From contig NZ_AWFF01000001.1 in assembly GCF_000682755.1 (NCBI RefSeq), forward strand, positions 186,001 through 250,000: a stretch of DNA of 64,000 nt. Reading direction: 5' to 3'. The translations under genes were made by a program, and so were the position numbers. Of this stretch, positions 18,429 to 28,126 are shown piece by piece; within the stretch, counting starts at the first letter, position 1, and every line of letters begins with the position of its first letter. This stretch comes from Hyphomonas beringensis. Its GTDB lineage: Bacteria; Pseudomonadota; Alphaproteobacteria; Caulobacterales; Hyphomonadaceae. The notes under the pieces were generated by a model. It ran no database searches and had not been told where the DNA came from. It was given only the letters and a program-made list of their open reading frames with translations.

Positions 18429-19214
18429 ATGACGTCATCCTCCATTCGCCTGAAGCTAAATGACGAAACGGCCGAGATCATTCTGGACAAGCCGGAAAAG
18501 CGCAACGCGCTGTCATCCGACATGTGGGGCGCGATCCCTGCCCTTGTCGATCAGGCTGTTGCCGAGAAGACGGTCAAGGTGATCATCCTGCATGGCGGCA
18601 CGGCGGGCGCGTTCGCAGCTGGCGCGGACATTTCCGAATTCGAGGTGATCTACGCCACCGAAGAAGCGGCGCAGGCCTCCGCCGACACCATCACACGCAC
18701 AGTGAACAGCCTGGCCAATTGCCCGAAGCCTGTGATCGCCTCCATTGAAGGGGCGTGCGTGGGCGGCGGCGTCAGCCTGGCCATGGCCGCAGATCTGCGC
18801 GTCGCGGCGGAGGGCTCTCGCTTTGCGGTGACACCTGCGCGGCTGGGCATCGTCTATCCGGCGGATGATACACGCCGCCTGGCAGAGATTGTCGGCGTGC
18901 CCAATGCGAAGGACATTCTTCTGACAGGCCGCTTGTTCGACGGCGAGGAAGCCTTCCGTATGGGGCTGATCAACCGGCTGGTCCCGAAGGGGCAGGCACT
19001 GAGCGCGGCGTATGAGATGGCGGGGGCCATGGGGGCCGTCTCGCAATGGTCCACCCGCGCGATCAAGCAGATGTTCGAAGGCGTCAGCCAGGGCTGGGAC
19101 AATGCCACGCCAGAGGCGAATGCGTTGTTCCTGAGTGGCTTCACGAATGAAGACTTTCAGGATGGCTACAAGGCCTTCCTTGAGAAGCGGCCCGCGAAAT
19201 TCACATTCCGCTAG
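18429..19214 (+). CDS. enoyl-CoA hydratase/isomerase (crotonase) family protein
   Basis: 261 residues. The oxyanion-hole region FAAGADISEF and the second block IEGACVGGGVSLAMAADLRV identify the crotonase fold. The two Glu used by classical enoyl-CoA hydratase are replaced: the GGGCEL position reads GGGVSL and the PE-x-x-LG position reads PARLG. A standard hydration mechanism is therefore doubtful, and another CoA-ester reaction (isomerase, hydrolase or lyase) is possible. The ATG at 18429 follows AAGAGG. Monocistronic. Confidence 0.85.
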   Translation: MTSSSIRLKLNDETAEIILDKPEKRNALSSDMWGAIPALVDQAVAEKTVKVIILHGGTAGAFAAGADISEFEVIYATEEAAQASADTITRTVNSLANCPKPVIASIEGACVGGGVSLAMAADLRVAAEGSRFAVTPARLGIVYPADDTRRLAEIVGVPNAKDILLTGRLFDGEEAFRMGLINRLVPKGQALSAAYEMAGAMGAVSQWSTRAIKQMFEGVSQGWDNATPEANALFLSGFTNEDFQDGYKAFLEKRPAKFTFR

Positions 19215-19301
19215 ACAGAGTTACGTTTCTGCCAGCACGTGCGCCCGGCATGGCGGGGGCCATCCGGTAAGGGGAGCTGAGTTCGGGCAGGAAGTTCCGT
19301 A

Positions 19302-19676
19302 TCAGGACGTGTCGATAGCGGGCGCTGAGTGAACAGCACGCAATTCTGCGATTGCAGCTTCCATGACGTTGCACAGCGCGCTCAGCAAGAGCGGCTGGGC
19401 GTCCTCTGCAAACTCAATTGGCAGGTCACTGCCCAGCGCCGGGCGTTCCCAGGCGGGCACAGCAGGCGCTTCATATTTGTAGAGATTTTTCGGTTTTGGC
19501 TTCGGGCGGTCGGACGCGTATTTCAAACGGACGGAGCCATAGCGTGTGATGCGCAACAGGAAGTGCTGCCCGGTCTCTTTCTGATATTTCGCGATGGCCC
19601 AAAGTTGCAGCCACAACCACGGCCAGAAGACCGGGTGGACATAGGCAAAAGCCGGGGCAAAGCGCGGATCTGTCAT
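19302..19676 (-). CDS. hypothetical protein
   Basis: A 124-residue protein (from ATG 19676) not recognised. It has a Trp-rich stretch (VHPVFWPWLWLQLWAIAKYQ), a basic Lys/Pro segment (DRPKPKPKNLYKYEAP) and a mixed helical C-terminus. The codon use is like its neighbours and the opposite frames are not coding-like, so it is probably a real gene. It converges on the crotonase gene and is divergent from the phosphopantetheinyl transferase gene. The open frame extends to 19793 but the extra part looks non-coding. Confidence 0.55.
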   Translation of the reverse strand: MTDPRFAPAFAYVHPVFWPWLWLQLWAIAKYQKETGQHFLLRITRYGSVRLKYASDRPKPKPKNLYKYEAPAVPAWERPALGSDLPIEFAEDAQPLLLSALCNVMEAAIAELRAVHSAPAIDTS

Positions 19677-19795
19677 GTTCCCAATATACACCGGGAACGG
19701 AGGGTGTCGGACAAGTTTATTTTTACCCCAGTGTTTGCTGCAGGTTGGGGCGGAAAATTTGTGGGATAAGTGACCGGGATGACAAGGAGGCAAGC

Positions 19796-19954
19796 TTGCG
19801 CCTGGGGCCCAGACGCGCGATGGATGAGGGGAGCGTAAAAGCCGGAGGCCGCCATTCCGAACTCCCCTTCCCGTCAGGCCGTCAGGGCCGAGCAGCTTTC
19901 AGCCTATCAAAGCGTGCCCCTTCGGCATGTGATGGGGAAGGTTGCAACGACTGA
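19796..19954 (+). CDS. possible small upstream ORF overlapping the phosphopantetheinyl transferase start
   Basis: A TTG at 19796 has an ideal AAGGAGG (19784-19790) five bases upstream and opens a 52-codon frame rich in Arg/Gly/Ser. It ends 23 bases inside the next gene. No domain is recognised. It may be a leader peptide coupling translation to the next gene, which lacks a ribosome site of its own, or the Shine-Dalgarno match may be fortuitous. Confidence 0.3.
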   Translation: MRLGPRRAMDEGSVKAGGRHSELPFPSGRQGRAAFSLSKRAPSACDGEGCND

Positions 19955-20651
19955 CCTGCCCGCGCTGGAGGAGGATGGCGTACATATCTGGTTGCTGCCC
20001 AGCCCGTGCCCTGCACCGGAGATGGCGAGCGTGCTCTCAGCGGAAGAGCGCGATCGCGTGGACTGCCTTGTCATGCCAGAGCACCGCGTACGCTTCACAG
20101 CGTTTCATGGCCTCACGCGGTACATCCTCAGCGCATATGGCGCAGGCCTGCCAGCGGAGCTGAGCTTTGTGGCTGGCCAGAAGGGCAAACCGGGGCTCGT
20201 CACGCGTGACGGCACGGCGCTGAGTTTCAATCTGTCTCACTCTGCTGACCGGGCGGTGCTGGCCATCAGCCTCGGGGGAGAGCTGGGGGTGGACATTGAG
20301 GCAGTTCGCCAGATCGACCAGATGCAGGCGCTGGCCCGCAATACATTCGCGCCAGCCGAGACGAACGCCATCCTCGCCTTGCCGCAAGCGCAGCAGATGG
20401 AAGCGTTCCTGACCTGCTGGACGCGCAAGGAAGCCCTGATCAAGGCCGACGGTCGCGGCATGGGTGTGCCGCTGAAGGAGTTTGAAGTGACAGTCTATCC
20501 AGCCGAGCCCGCGCGCCTGCTGCGCGCGGAGGGACGCGCCAGCACTCTACTCGAATTTGAGCTGAATGACCTGCCCGCCCTGCCCGGCTACAAGGCCGCC
20601 CTTGCGACAACCGGGACCGGGCGCGCGCTCACCTGCTTCCAGATCGTGTGA
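19932..20651 (+). CDS. 4'-phosphopantetheinyl transferase, Sfp type
   Basis: About 239 residues. The Mg/CoA-binding motif LGVDIEAV and the second motif CWTRKEALIKADGRGM identify the Sfp/Gsp superfamily, which transfers phosphopantetheine from CoA to a serine of carrier proteins. FNLSHSADRAVLAIS is the usual preceding block. Sfp-type enzymes serve fatty acid, polyketide or non-ribosomal peptide carriers; no such cluster is in the window. The start is uncertain: ATG 19932 lacks a clear ribosome site, GTG 19914 is also open, and a small ORF with a strong one overlaps this start. Confidence 0.9.
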   Translation: MGKVATTDLPALEEDGVHIWLLPSPCPAPEMASVLSAEERDRVDCLVMPEHRVRFTAFHGLTRYILSAYGAGLPAELSFVAGQKGKPGLVTRDGTALSFNLSHSADRAVLAISLGGELGVDIEAVRQIDQMQALARNTFAPAETNAILALPQAQQMEAFLTCWTRKEALIKADGRGMGVPLKEFEVTVYPAEPARLLRAEGRASTLLEFELNDLPALPGYKAALATTGTGRALTCFQIV

Positions 20652-20655
20652 CCCG

Positions 20656-21096
20656 CTAGCGGACGACGAAAACCGAGCATTTGGATTTCAGGGAAATGCT
20701 CGATGCCTTGGAGCCAAGCACATGCTCGACCATTTTGGTCGGGCCTGATTGCAGGATGATGAGATCGATCTTGCGCTTCTCTGCGACGCGAACAACTTCA
20801 TGCACCACGGATTCATGGATGGTGAACAAGGGCTCTATCGTGACATCCAGCTTCTCGGATTGCCGACGGACATATTCCAGAAATTCCGGTTTGCGCTTCT
20901 CCGGGACATCGGAGATGTGCTTGCCCAGCGGAAAGGCCACCGTCATCAGTGTGAGGTTCGACGACATGGCCTTGGCCATCCATCCTGCCAGGTTCAGCGC
21001 CTTGTCGGCGTGATCCTTGTGCTTCATGTCGACAAGAACAAGGATGTTCTTTGGCGCGAAGTTCAGGTCTTCCAGCGTCACTTCATTGTCTGACAT
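20656..21096 (-). CDS. universal stress protein (UspA family)
   Basis: 146 residues of the Usp fold. The core strand NILVLVDMKHKDHADKALNL starts the domain, and ESVVHEVVRVAEKRKIDLII and SKCSVFVVR end it. The nucleotide motif G-x2-G-x9-G-S/T is only partly kept (SGPTKMVEHVLGSKASS lacks the second Gly), so ATP binding is uncertain. It begins two bases after the BCCT transporter stop codon, and its ribosome site GAGGAGGG lies inside the end of that gene. Co-expression suggests a role in controlling or sensing the transporter. Confidence 0.88.
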   Translation of the reverse strand: MSDNEVTLEDLNFAPKNILVLVDMKHKDHADKALNLAGWMAKAMSSNLTLMTVAFPLGKHISDVPEKRKPEFLEYVRRQSEKLDVTIEPLFTIHESVVHEVVRVAEKRKIDLIILQSGPTKMVEHVLGSKASSISLKSKCSVFVVR

Positions 21097-21098
21097 GC

Positions 21099-22718
<1,620 letters not shown>

Positions 22719-23196
22719 ATGTCTACAGCTCACTCTTCCTGAAAATCACGCGAAGCGAAAAAGGCTCCGCACCGAGACCCATGTCCATGAGGCCATGGCA
22801 TGCGGGACGCCACCAAGCACCGTCGATCCGAGGCACCCTTGCGAAGGAAATATGCTGGGCTAATCGATAGACCGCCTGCCCGGTTGCTCATGCTGACCGG
22901 CTTCCCCGCCTTGCGGACCGCACGCCTCATCTGCATGGAGCGCTACGAGTCCCGGATTTGAACCTCACCCCACCAGTTAAATTTTCAGACAGGTAAGTCA
23001 ATGCTTTGGCCGCCGAAAGGCTGTTGTGCCCGCAGGCAGAGCAAGCGCGCGTCACAGAGGCTTCCGGCGGGTGAACATGTTTCGACACTCTAAGTATTTG
23101 AGAACGCAGAATGGAGTTAGAGCCCCGGCGCCAGAACAAAAAAAGCCCGGCCGAAGCCGGGCTGAAAGGTATGGAGAGTAGGATTGAGACGATAAA
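22719..23196. other. 478-bp intergenic region upstream of the BCCT gene
   Basis: No supported gene. Two short minus-strand open frames (22730-22936 and 22927-23139) have composition unlike proteins. The region holds the aceA terminator (23138-23163) and a GGTTCAAATCC-like stretch on the minus strand near 22950-22965 that resembles a tRNA T-loop but does not fold as a tRNA. Confidence 0.5.
23138..23163 (-). terminator. rho-independent terminator of the aceB-aceA operon
   Basis: AGCCCGGC (23144-23151) and GCCGGGCT (23156-23163) form a perfect 8-bp stem with a CGAA loop. On the minus strand the stem is followed by seven T. Confidence 0.92.
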
Positions 23197-24819
23197 TCAG
23201 GCGACGTTTTCGAACTGATTCATCGTGTTGTGCACGCCGCCCGCCTTCAGGGCGCGCTCACCGGCCACCATTTCCTTGAACGTATCGCCAAGGTCGGAGC
23301 CGACTTCGTGCTGGTGTTTCACTGCCGACACGCCATTGCGGATTTCGCGGCGCTGGATCGTCTGCACATAGGCGGCCATCTTGTTCTCGCCGAAATAGCC
23401 CTTGGAGAGCTCGTCCATGGCGAAGGCCGTCATGTGGAAGGTTGGCAGTGTAATCAGGTTGTGGAAGACACCGGCGCGGTCGCTAATGTCGTACTGGAAG
23501 CGCTTCAGGCGGGCATCCGCTTCCTGGCCGAGTTCCGTTTCGTCAAAGCGCGCGGACATAAGCTCTGCCTCCGGATATTCCCCGTCGGAGATCTTGCCAG
23601 CTTCCAGCCAGTCCGCACGCACCTGTTTGCGCAGATTGAGCGTCCAGTTGAAGCTGGGGCTGTTATTGTAGGTCAGCTTTGCATTCGGAACGACTTCCTT
23701 GATGCGGTTCACCATGCCGGCAATGACGTCGACGTTTGGTGTATCGGTTTCGATCCAGAGCAGGTCTGCGCCGCCAATGGTGAGGCTGGAGATACAGTCT
23801 TCCACCACACGGTCAGCGCCCGTGCCTTCGCGGAACTTGTAGAGGCCGTTCGCCAGACGTACCGGCTTGACCAGCTTGCCGTCTTTCTGGAGGGCAACGT
23901 CCCCATCTTTCAGCGGGTTAGCTGGCGTGATGTCTTCGGTATCGAGCCATTTGATGTATTCGGAGGCCAGATCGCCGGGCTGTTGGGAGACCGGGATCTT
24001 CTGCGTCAGGCCAGCGCCGAGGCTGTCTGTCCGCGCCACGATGACGCCATCGTCAACGCCCAGTTCCTCAAAGGCCAGACGGCAGGCGCGCAGCTTTTCG
24101 ATGAAGTCTTCACGCGGCACCGTAACCTTGCCATCCTGGTGGCCGCACTGTTTGGCGTCAGACACCTGGTTCTCGATTTGAATACAGCAGGCACCGGCCT
24201 TGATCATTTCCTTGGCGAGCAGATAGGTCGCGTGCTCATTGCCGAAACCGGCATCGATGTCAGCAATGATCGGCACGACATGGGATTCGAACGTGTCGAT
24301 GCGCTGAACGATGGTTTCGATCACATCGGCAGGCGCGCCTTTTTCCTTGGCAGACTTCAGCTCACGGAACAGATCATTCAGGGCAACTTCGTCGGCCTGA
24401 CGCAGGGAGACATAGATCTCCTCGATCAGGTCCACGACAGCGGTTTTCTCATGCATGGACTGGTCAGGCTGGTGACCGAAGCGGTTGCGCAGGCCGGCAA
24501 CCATCCAGCCGGACAGGTACACATAGGTGCCCTTGGCCGTGCCGCGCATGCGCTTCACGGATTTGATCATCTGGTGGGCGTGATAGCCGGACCAGCAGCC
24601 GAGCGACTGGGTGAACTTGCCATGGTCCGCATCATAAGCGGCCATGTCTTCGCGCATTACGCCAGCCATTTCGCGGGCGATATCCAGATGCGTGGAGTAG
24701 GTGTTCTGAAGCTTCAGCTGAACAATATCATCAATGCTGATGCCGGCTGGGGTGACGCCATCGGGATAGCGTTTCAGAACTTCAGCGCGCAATTGGTCAT
24801 AGGTGGGGCGTTTAGACAT
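23197..24819 (-). CDS. aceA: isocitrate lyase
   Basis: 540 residues, the longer (~530-residue) proteobacterial form. The catalytic loop DAKQCGHQDGKV (Cys225) is the KQCGH variant typical of this form. IIADIDAGFGN contributes metal-binding acidic residues and YNNSPSFNW is the conserved glyoxylate-binding segment. It cleaves isocitrate to glyoxylate and succinate, the first step of the glyoxylate shunt. AAGGAGA precedes the ATG. It follows aceB by 45 bp and ends at a strong terminator. Confidence 0.97.
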   Translation of the reverse strand: MSKRPTYDQLRAEVLKRYPDGVTPAGISIDDIVQLKLQNTYSTHLDIAREMAGVMREDMAAYDADHGKFTQSLGCWSGYHAHQMIKSVKRMRGTAKGTYVYLSGWMVAGLRNRFGHQPDQSMHEKTAVVDLIEEIYVSLRQADEVALNDLFRELKSAKEKGAPADVIETIVQRIDTFESHVVPIIADIDAGFGNEHATYLLAKEMIKAGACCIQIENQVSDAKQCGHQDGKVTVPREDFIEKLRACRLAFEELGVDDGVIVARTDSLGAGLTQKIPVSQQPGDLASEYIKWLDTEDITPANPLKDGDVALQKDGKLVKPVRLANGLYKFREGTGADRVVEDCISSLTIGGADLLWIETDTPNVDVIAGMVNRIKEVVPNAKLTYNNSPSFNWTLNLRKQVRADWLEAGKISDGEYPEAELMSARFDETELGQEADARLKRFQYDISDRAGVFHNLITLPTFHMTAFAMDELSKGYFGENKMAAYVQTIQRREIRNGVSAVKHQHEVGSDLGDTFKEMVAGERALKAGGVHNTMNQFENVA

Positions 24820-24864
24820 TATCGTGTCTCCTTGTGGGGGTGCTTGGATGTTTGGGTATTCAGA

Positions 24865-26502
24865 TCAGTCGAGATTGCGCAGTGCCTCGTAGGCGGGGAG
24901 CGTCAGGAAGTCCGGTAGGTCTTTGCCTGTTGCGGTCTCGCTGAAGATTTTCGCGGCGAGTTCATAGCGGCCCTGATCATAGGCCTCGGCGCCGATCATT
25001 TCCCGAATGGCGGTCAACTCTTCATCGAGGATGGAGCGGAACCATTGCGCGGTGAATTGCCTTGCCTCGCCACTGTCGGTCTTCACGTCAGCCTTGTGGT
25101 GGATCCACTGCCAGATCTGGCTGCGGGAAATTTCCGCCGTGGCGGCATCTTCCATCAGATTGTGGATCGGCACAGCGCCGCGGCCATTCAGCCATGCGGC
25201 CGTATATTCGATGCCGACGGAAATATTCGTCCGTACACCAGACTCTGTGATCTCGCCCGTATGTGGCTTGAGCAGATCCTTCTGGCCGATCGGCGGGAAG
25301 CTGCGCTGGGACAGAACCTGGTTACAGGCGGGCATGTGCTGGTTGAAGACATCCATGGCCACCGGAACCAGTGCGGGGTGCGCCACCCAGGTGCCGTCAT
25401 GCCCGGCGCGAACTTCGCGCAGTTTGTCAGCCTTCACCTTTTCGAAAGCGGCGTCATTGGCGGCCTCATCATTCTTGACCGGGATCTGCGCTGCCATGCC
25501 GCCCATCGCATGGGCACGGCGGCTGTGGCAGGTCTTGATAAGCAGCAGCGAGTAGGCCTTCAGGAAGGCGCGGTCCATGCCGACCTGGGCGCGGTCCGGC
25601 AGTACATATTGGCCATGCTGGCGCAGCGTCTTGATGTAGGAGAAGATGTAGTCCCAGCGGCCACAATTCAGACCCGCAGCGTGACGGCGCAGCTCATAGA
25701 GGATCTCGTCCATCTCGAACGCGGCCGGCAGGGTTTCGATCAGCACCGTTGCCTTGATCGTGCCGACCGGAATGCCCAGCGCCTTCTGAGCGTGCTCGAA
25801 CACTTCATCCCAGAGGCGCGCCTCAAGATGGCTTTCCAGTTTGGGCAGGTAATAGAACGGGCCCACGCCCTGCTCGGTCAGCTTGGCGCCATTGTGGAAG
25901 ATGTGCAGGCCGAAATCGAACAGGCTGGCCGACATGGGCTGACCATCTACCAAGAGGTGGGCCTCTTCCATATGCCAGCCGCGCGGACGCACGATCATGA
26001 TGGCGATCTCGTCATTCAGGCTGTAGGATTTGCCATTCTTCGGGTCGCTATAGGCAAGCTCGCCATTGGCGAAATCCTGCATATTGACCTGACCTTCGAT
26101 CATGTTCGTGAAGGTGGGCGAAGAGGCATCCTCAAAATCCGCCATGAACATCTTTGCGCCGGAGTTCAGCGCGTTGATCATCATCTTGCGATCCACAGGA
26201 CCGGTGATTTCCACGCGGCGGTCTTTCAGCACGGCGGGGATGGGCTCGACCTCCCAGCAACCATTCCGGACATTCTTTGTCTCCGGCAGGAAGTCCGGCA
26301 GCTCGCCTGCGTCGAAGCGGGCCTGACGGGCCACTCGGGCGGCGAGCAGTTCGCGGCGGCGCGGGCCGAAGGTGCGCTCCAGTTCGGCCAGAAAGGCCAG
26401 GGCTTCTGGTGTCAGGACGCGCTCAACACCTTCCGCATTTCCGGCGATCTCTACCGAATTGGCTTGGTTTGACGGCTTTTCGAGGATGGCTGTTGCAGAC
26501 AC
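24865..26502 (-). CDS. aceB: malate synthase A
   Basis: About 545 residues, the type A length. MIVRPRGWHMEEAHLLVDG carries the active-site Arg, FMADFEDASSPT holds metal-binding acidic residues, and NLMEDAATAEISRSQIWQW carries the catalytic Asp. It condenses glyoxylate with acetyl-CoA to malate. The GTG at 26502 (SATAILEKP) lies nine bases after GGGAG and is preferred over the ATG-like extension to 26541. It is the first gene of aceB-aceA and divergent from the ScfR-type regulator. Confidence 0.96.
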   Translation of the reverse strand: MSATAILEKPSNQANSVEIAGNAEGVERVLTPEALAFLAELERTFGPRRRELLAARVARQARFDAGELPDFLPETKNVRNGCWEVEPIPAVLKDRRVEITGPVDRKMMINALNSGAKMFMADFEDASSPTFTNMIEGQVNMQDFANGELAYSDPKNGKSYSLNDEIAIMIVRPRGWHMEEAHLLVDGQPMSASLFDFGLHIFHNGAKLTEQGVGPFYYLPKLESHLEARLWDEVFEHAQKALGIPVGTIKATVLIETLPAAFEMDEILYELRRHAAGLNCGRWDYIFSYIKTLRQHGQYVLPDRAQVGMDRAFLKAYSLLLIKTCHSRRAHAMGGMAAQIPVKNDEAANDAAFEKVKADKLREVRAGHDGTWVAHPALVPVAMDVFNQHMPACNQVLSQRSFPPIGQKDLLKPHTGEITESGVRTNISVGIEYTAAWLNGRGAVPIHNLMEDAATAEISRSQIWQWIHHKADVKTDSGEARQFTAQWFRSILDEELTAIREMIGAEAYDQGRYELAAKIFSETATGKDLPDFLTLPAYEALRNLD

Positions 26503-26527
26503 GATCACAAACTCCCTTGCATTGCTT

Positions 26528-26540
26528 TGTTGACACAACA
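26528..26540. promoter_or_regulatory. palindrome in the aceB/scfR divergent promoter region
   Basis: TGTTG-ACA-CAACA is a perfect 5-3-5 inverted repeat 25 bp upstream of the aceB start. It is a candidate operator for aceBA. Confidence 0.4.
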
Positions 26541-26573
26541 CTATTTACAGGGAGGCGATAAATCCAGTACATC

Positions 26574-26639
26574 AATGTTTGTATTGGGTTTTTTAGTTTG
26601 TCGTGTAAACATTAACACGATTGTTTTGTAATGTTTGTA
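26574..26639. promoter_or_regulatory. AATGTTTGTA repeats, candidate binding sites of the adjacent ScfR-family regulator
   Basis: AATGTTTGTA occurs at 26574-26583 and 26630-26639, and its core is inverted (AAACATT) at 26607-26613 inside CGTGT-N8-ACACG. All lie in the divergent aceB/regulator spacer. Related RamB/ScfR regulators recognise T/A-rich GTTTGCAA-like sequences, which makes these sites attractive. Confidence 0.45.
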
Positions 26640-26657
26640 ACATTTGAGAGTGCCTTC

Positions 26658-28097
26658 ATGAGTGTCCGGAAAGAAAAAATCCTAATTGGCCCAAGGCTCA
26701 GGCGGCTTCGCCGGACGCTTGGGATCACGCAGGCACAAATGGGCGAAGACCTGGGAGTCTCGGCCAGCTACATTAATCTGATTGAAGGCAATCAGCGCCC
26801 GATCAGCGCGAACCTGCTGGTGACGCTGGCGCAGGTCTATGATTTCGACATGACAGATGTCGGCGGCGCAGGCGATGCACGGCTTGTGTCTGAATTGCTG
26901 GAGGCGCTGCGGGACCCCGCGCTGGAGGCCGGGCCTGTCGGCAAGAATGACGCGGAAGACATCGTCAACGCAAACCCGGATATCGCACGGGCCTTTCTGC
27001 GCCTCTACACAAATCACCGTGAACTGAGCATGCGCCTCTATTCAGACGCCAACCCGCTGGCCGACCGGGAAAAGGTGGAAGTGCTGGAGCAGTCTGACCG
27101 CAGCGTGGATTCGGTGCGCGAGTTCTTCCATGTTCACCGCAACTATTTCCCGGAACTGGAAGCAGAAGCGGAGAAGTTGTCGTCTGAACTGTTCCTGAGC
27201 ACAGACGAGCCGCACACAACGCTGACGGACCGCCTGAAGACCAAACACAATTACCAGGTGCGCATCGTGCCGACGCATGTGATGCCGAACCAGTTGCGCT
27301 ATTTCGACCGGCACCACCGGCGGATTGATCTGTCGGAATTGCTGCGCCAGTCAGGTCGCCGTTTTCAGCTGGCGGTGCAGGTGGCCCTTCTGGAATACGC
27401 CCCCCTCTTCCGGGAGCATGTCGACCGCGCCGGCCTGCCAGACCGGAGCGCCGAGGAACTGGCCTATCTGAGCCTGGCGAACTATTTCGCCGCCGCACTT
27501 CTGATGCCCTATTCCCGCTTCCTGAAGGAATGCGAGGCGACAAAGTATGATGTCGAATTGCTGAGCCATCGCTTCGGCGCAAGCTTTGAGCAGGTTGCCC
27601 ACCGCATGACGACGCTGCAGAAGCCCGATGCACGTGGCATCCCGTTCTTCTTTGTCCGGATGGACAGTGCAGGCAATGTCTCAAAGCGCTTCAGCGCAGG
27701 GCGGTTTCACTTTTCGAAATTCGGCGGTGCCTGCCCGCTCTGGAACATCCATGATTGTTTCGCCACGCCGGGACAAGTGCGGACACAGATCATCGAGATG
27801 CCGGACAATACGACCTATTTCTCGATTGCGCGCACGATGTCCCGTGCGGAAGGTGCCTATGACCAGCACCAGACGAAATACGCCATCGGCCTAGGCTGTG
27901 ACATCGCCTATGCGCCGCGGCTGATCTATGCGCAGAACCTGAACCTTGAGGCCATGACGCCAGAGAAGATCGGCGTGAACTGCTATATGTGCGAACGGGA
28001 AAACTGCCCATCGCGCGCGCACGCCCCGCTCAACAAGAAGCTGATCTTCGACACGCGGTCGCGCGGTGTCTCCGTCTTCCGGTTCGAGACGGATTAG
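26658..28097 (+). CDS. ScfR/RamB-type transcriptional regulator (XRE HTH, IrrE-like, short-chain fatty acyl family)
   Basis: About 479 residues. An XRE-type HTH lies near residues 10-65 (GPRLRRLRRTLGITQAQMGE, then NLIEGNQRPIS). A central ImmA/IrrE-like domain (about 170-290) follows, and the C-terminal domain has Cys-containing blocks GGACPLWNIHDCF and GVNCYMCERENCPSRAH typical of the family. Members regulate acetate, propionate or glyoxylate-shunt genes (RamB in Corynebacterium, related proteins in alphaproteobacteria) in response to acyl-CoA status. Its divergent position 128 bp from aceB-aceA strongly suggests control of isocitrate lyase and malate synthase. An ATG at 26631 would add nine residues. 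Confidence 0.92.
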   Translation: MSVRKEKILIGPRLRRLRRTLGITQAQMGEDLGVSASYINLIEGNQRPISANLLVTLAQVYDFDMTDVGGAGDARLVSELLEALRDPALEAGPVGKNDAEDIVNANPDIARAFLRLYTNHRELSMRLYSDANPLADREKVEVLEQSDRSVDSVREFFHVHRNYFPELEAEAEKLSSELFLSTDEPHTTLTDRLKTKHNYQVRIVPTHVMPNQLRYFDRHHRRIDLSELLRQSGRRFQLAVQVALLEYAPLFREHVDRAGLPDRSAEELAYLSLANYFAAALLMPYSRFLKECEATKYDVELLSHRFGASFEQVAHRMTTLQKPDARGIPFFFVRMDSAGNVSKRFSAGRFHFSKFGGACPLWNIHDCFATPGQVRTQIIEMPDNTTYFSIARTMSRAEGAYDQHQTKYAIGLGCDIAYAPRLIYAQNLNLEAMTPEKIGVNCYMCERENCPSRAHAPLNKKLIFDTRSRGVSVFRFETD

Positions 28098-28126
28098 CTT
28101 TGCGTGCAGCCCAGCCCGGCTGGAGC

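Noticed and set aside
22944-23025. tRNA-like stretch on the minus strand (GGTTCAAATCC near 22950-22965)
   Set aside because: The T-loop-like sequence has no pairing 5-bp stem, and no acceptor or D-arm can be formed around it. At most a decayed remnant or chance.
22730-23139. two short minus-strand open frames upstream of the BCCT gene
   Set aside because: Amino acid composition (Arg/Cys/Ser-rich), no ribosome site and overlap with promoter-like sequence suggest non-coding.
23230-26472. long + strand open frames opposite aceA and aceB (562 and 475 codons)
   Set aside because: They are antisense frames of two highly conserved enzymes in high-GC DNA, with His/Arg/Val-rich composition and no domain.
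28111-28123. CCAGC-CCG-GCTGG between the ScfR and AGCS genes as terminator
   Set aside because: Five-bp stem with a three-base loop and no T-run; not enough evidence.
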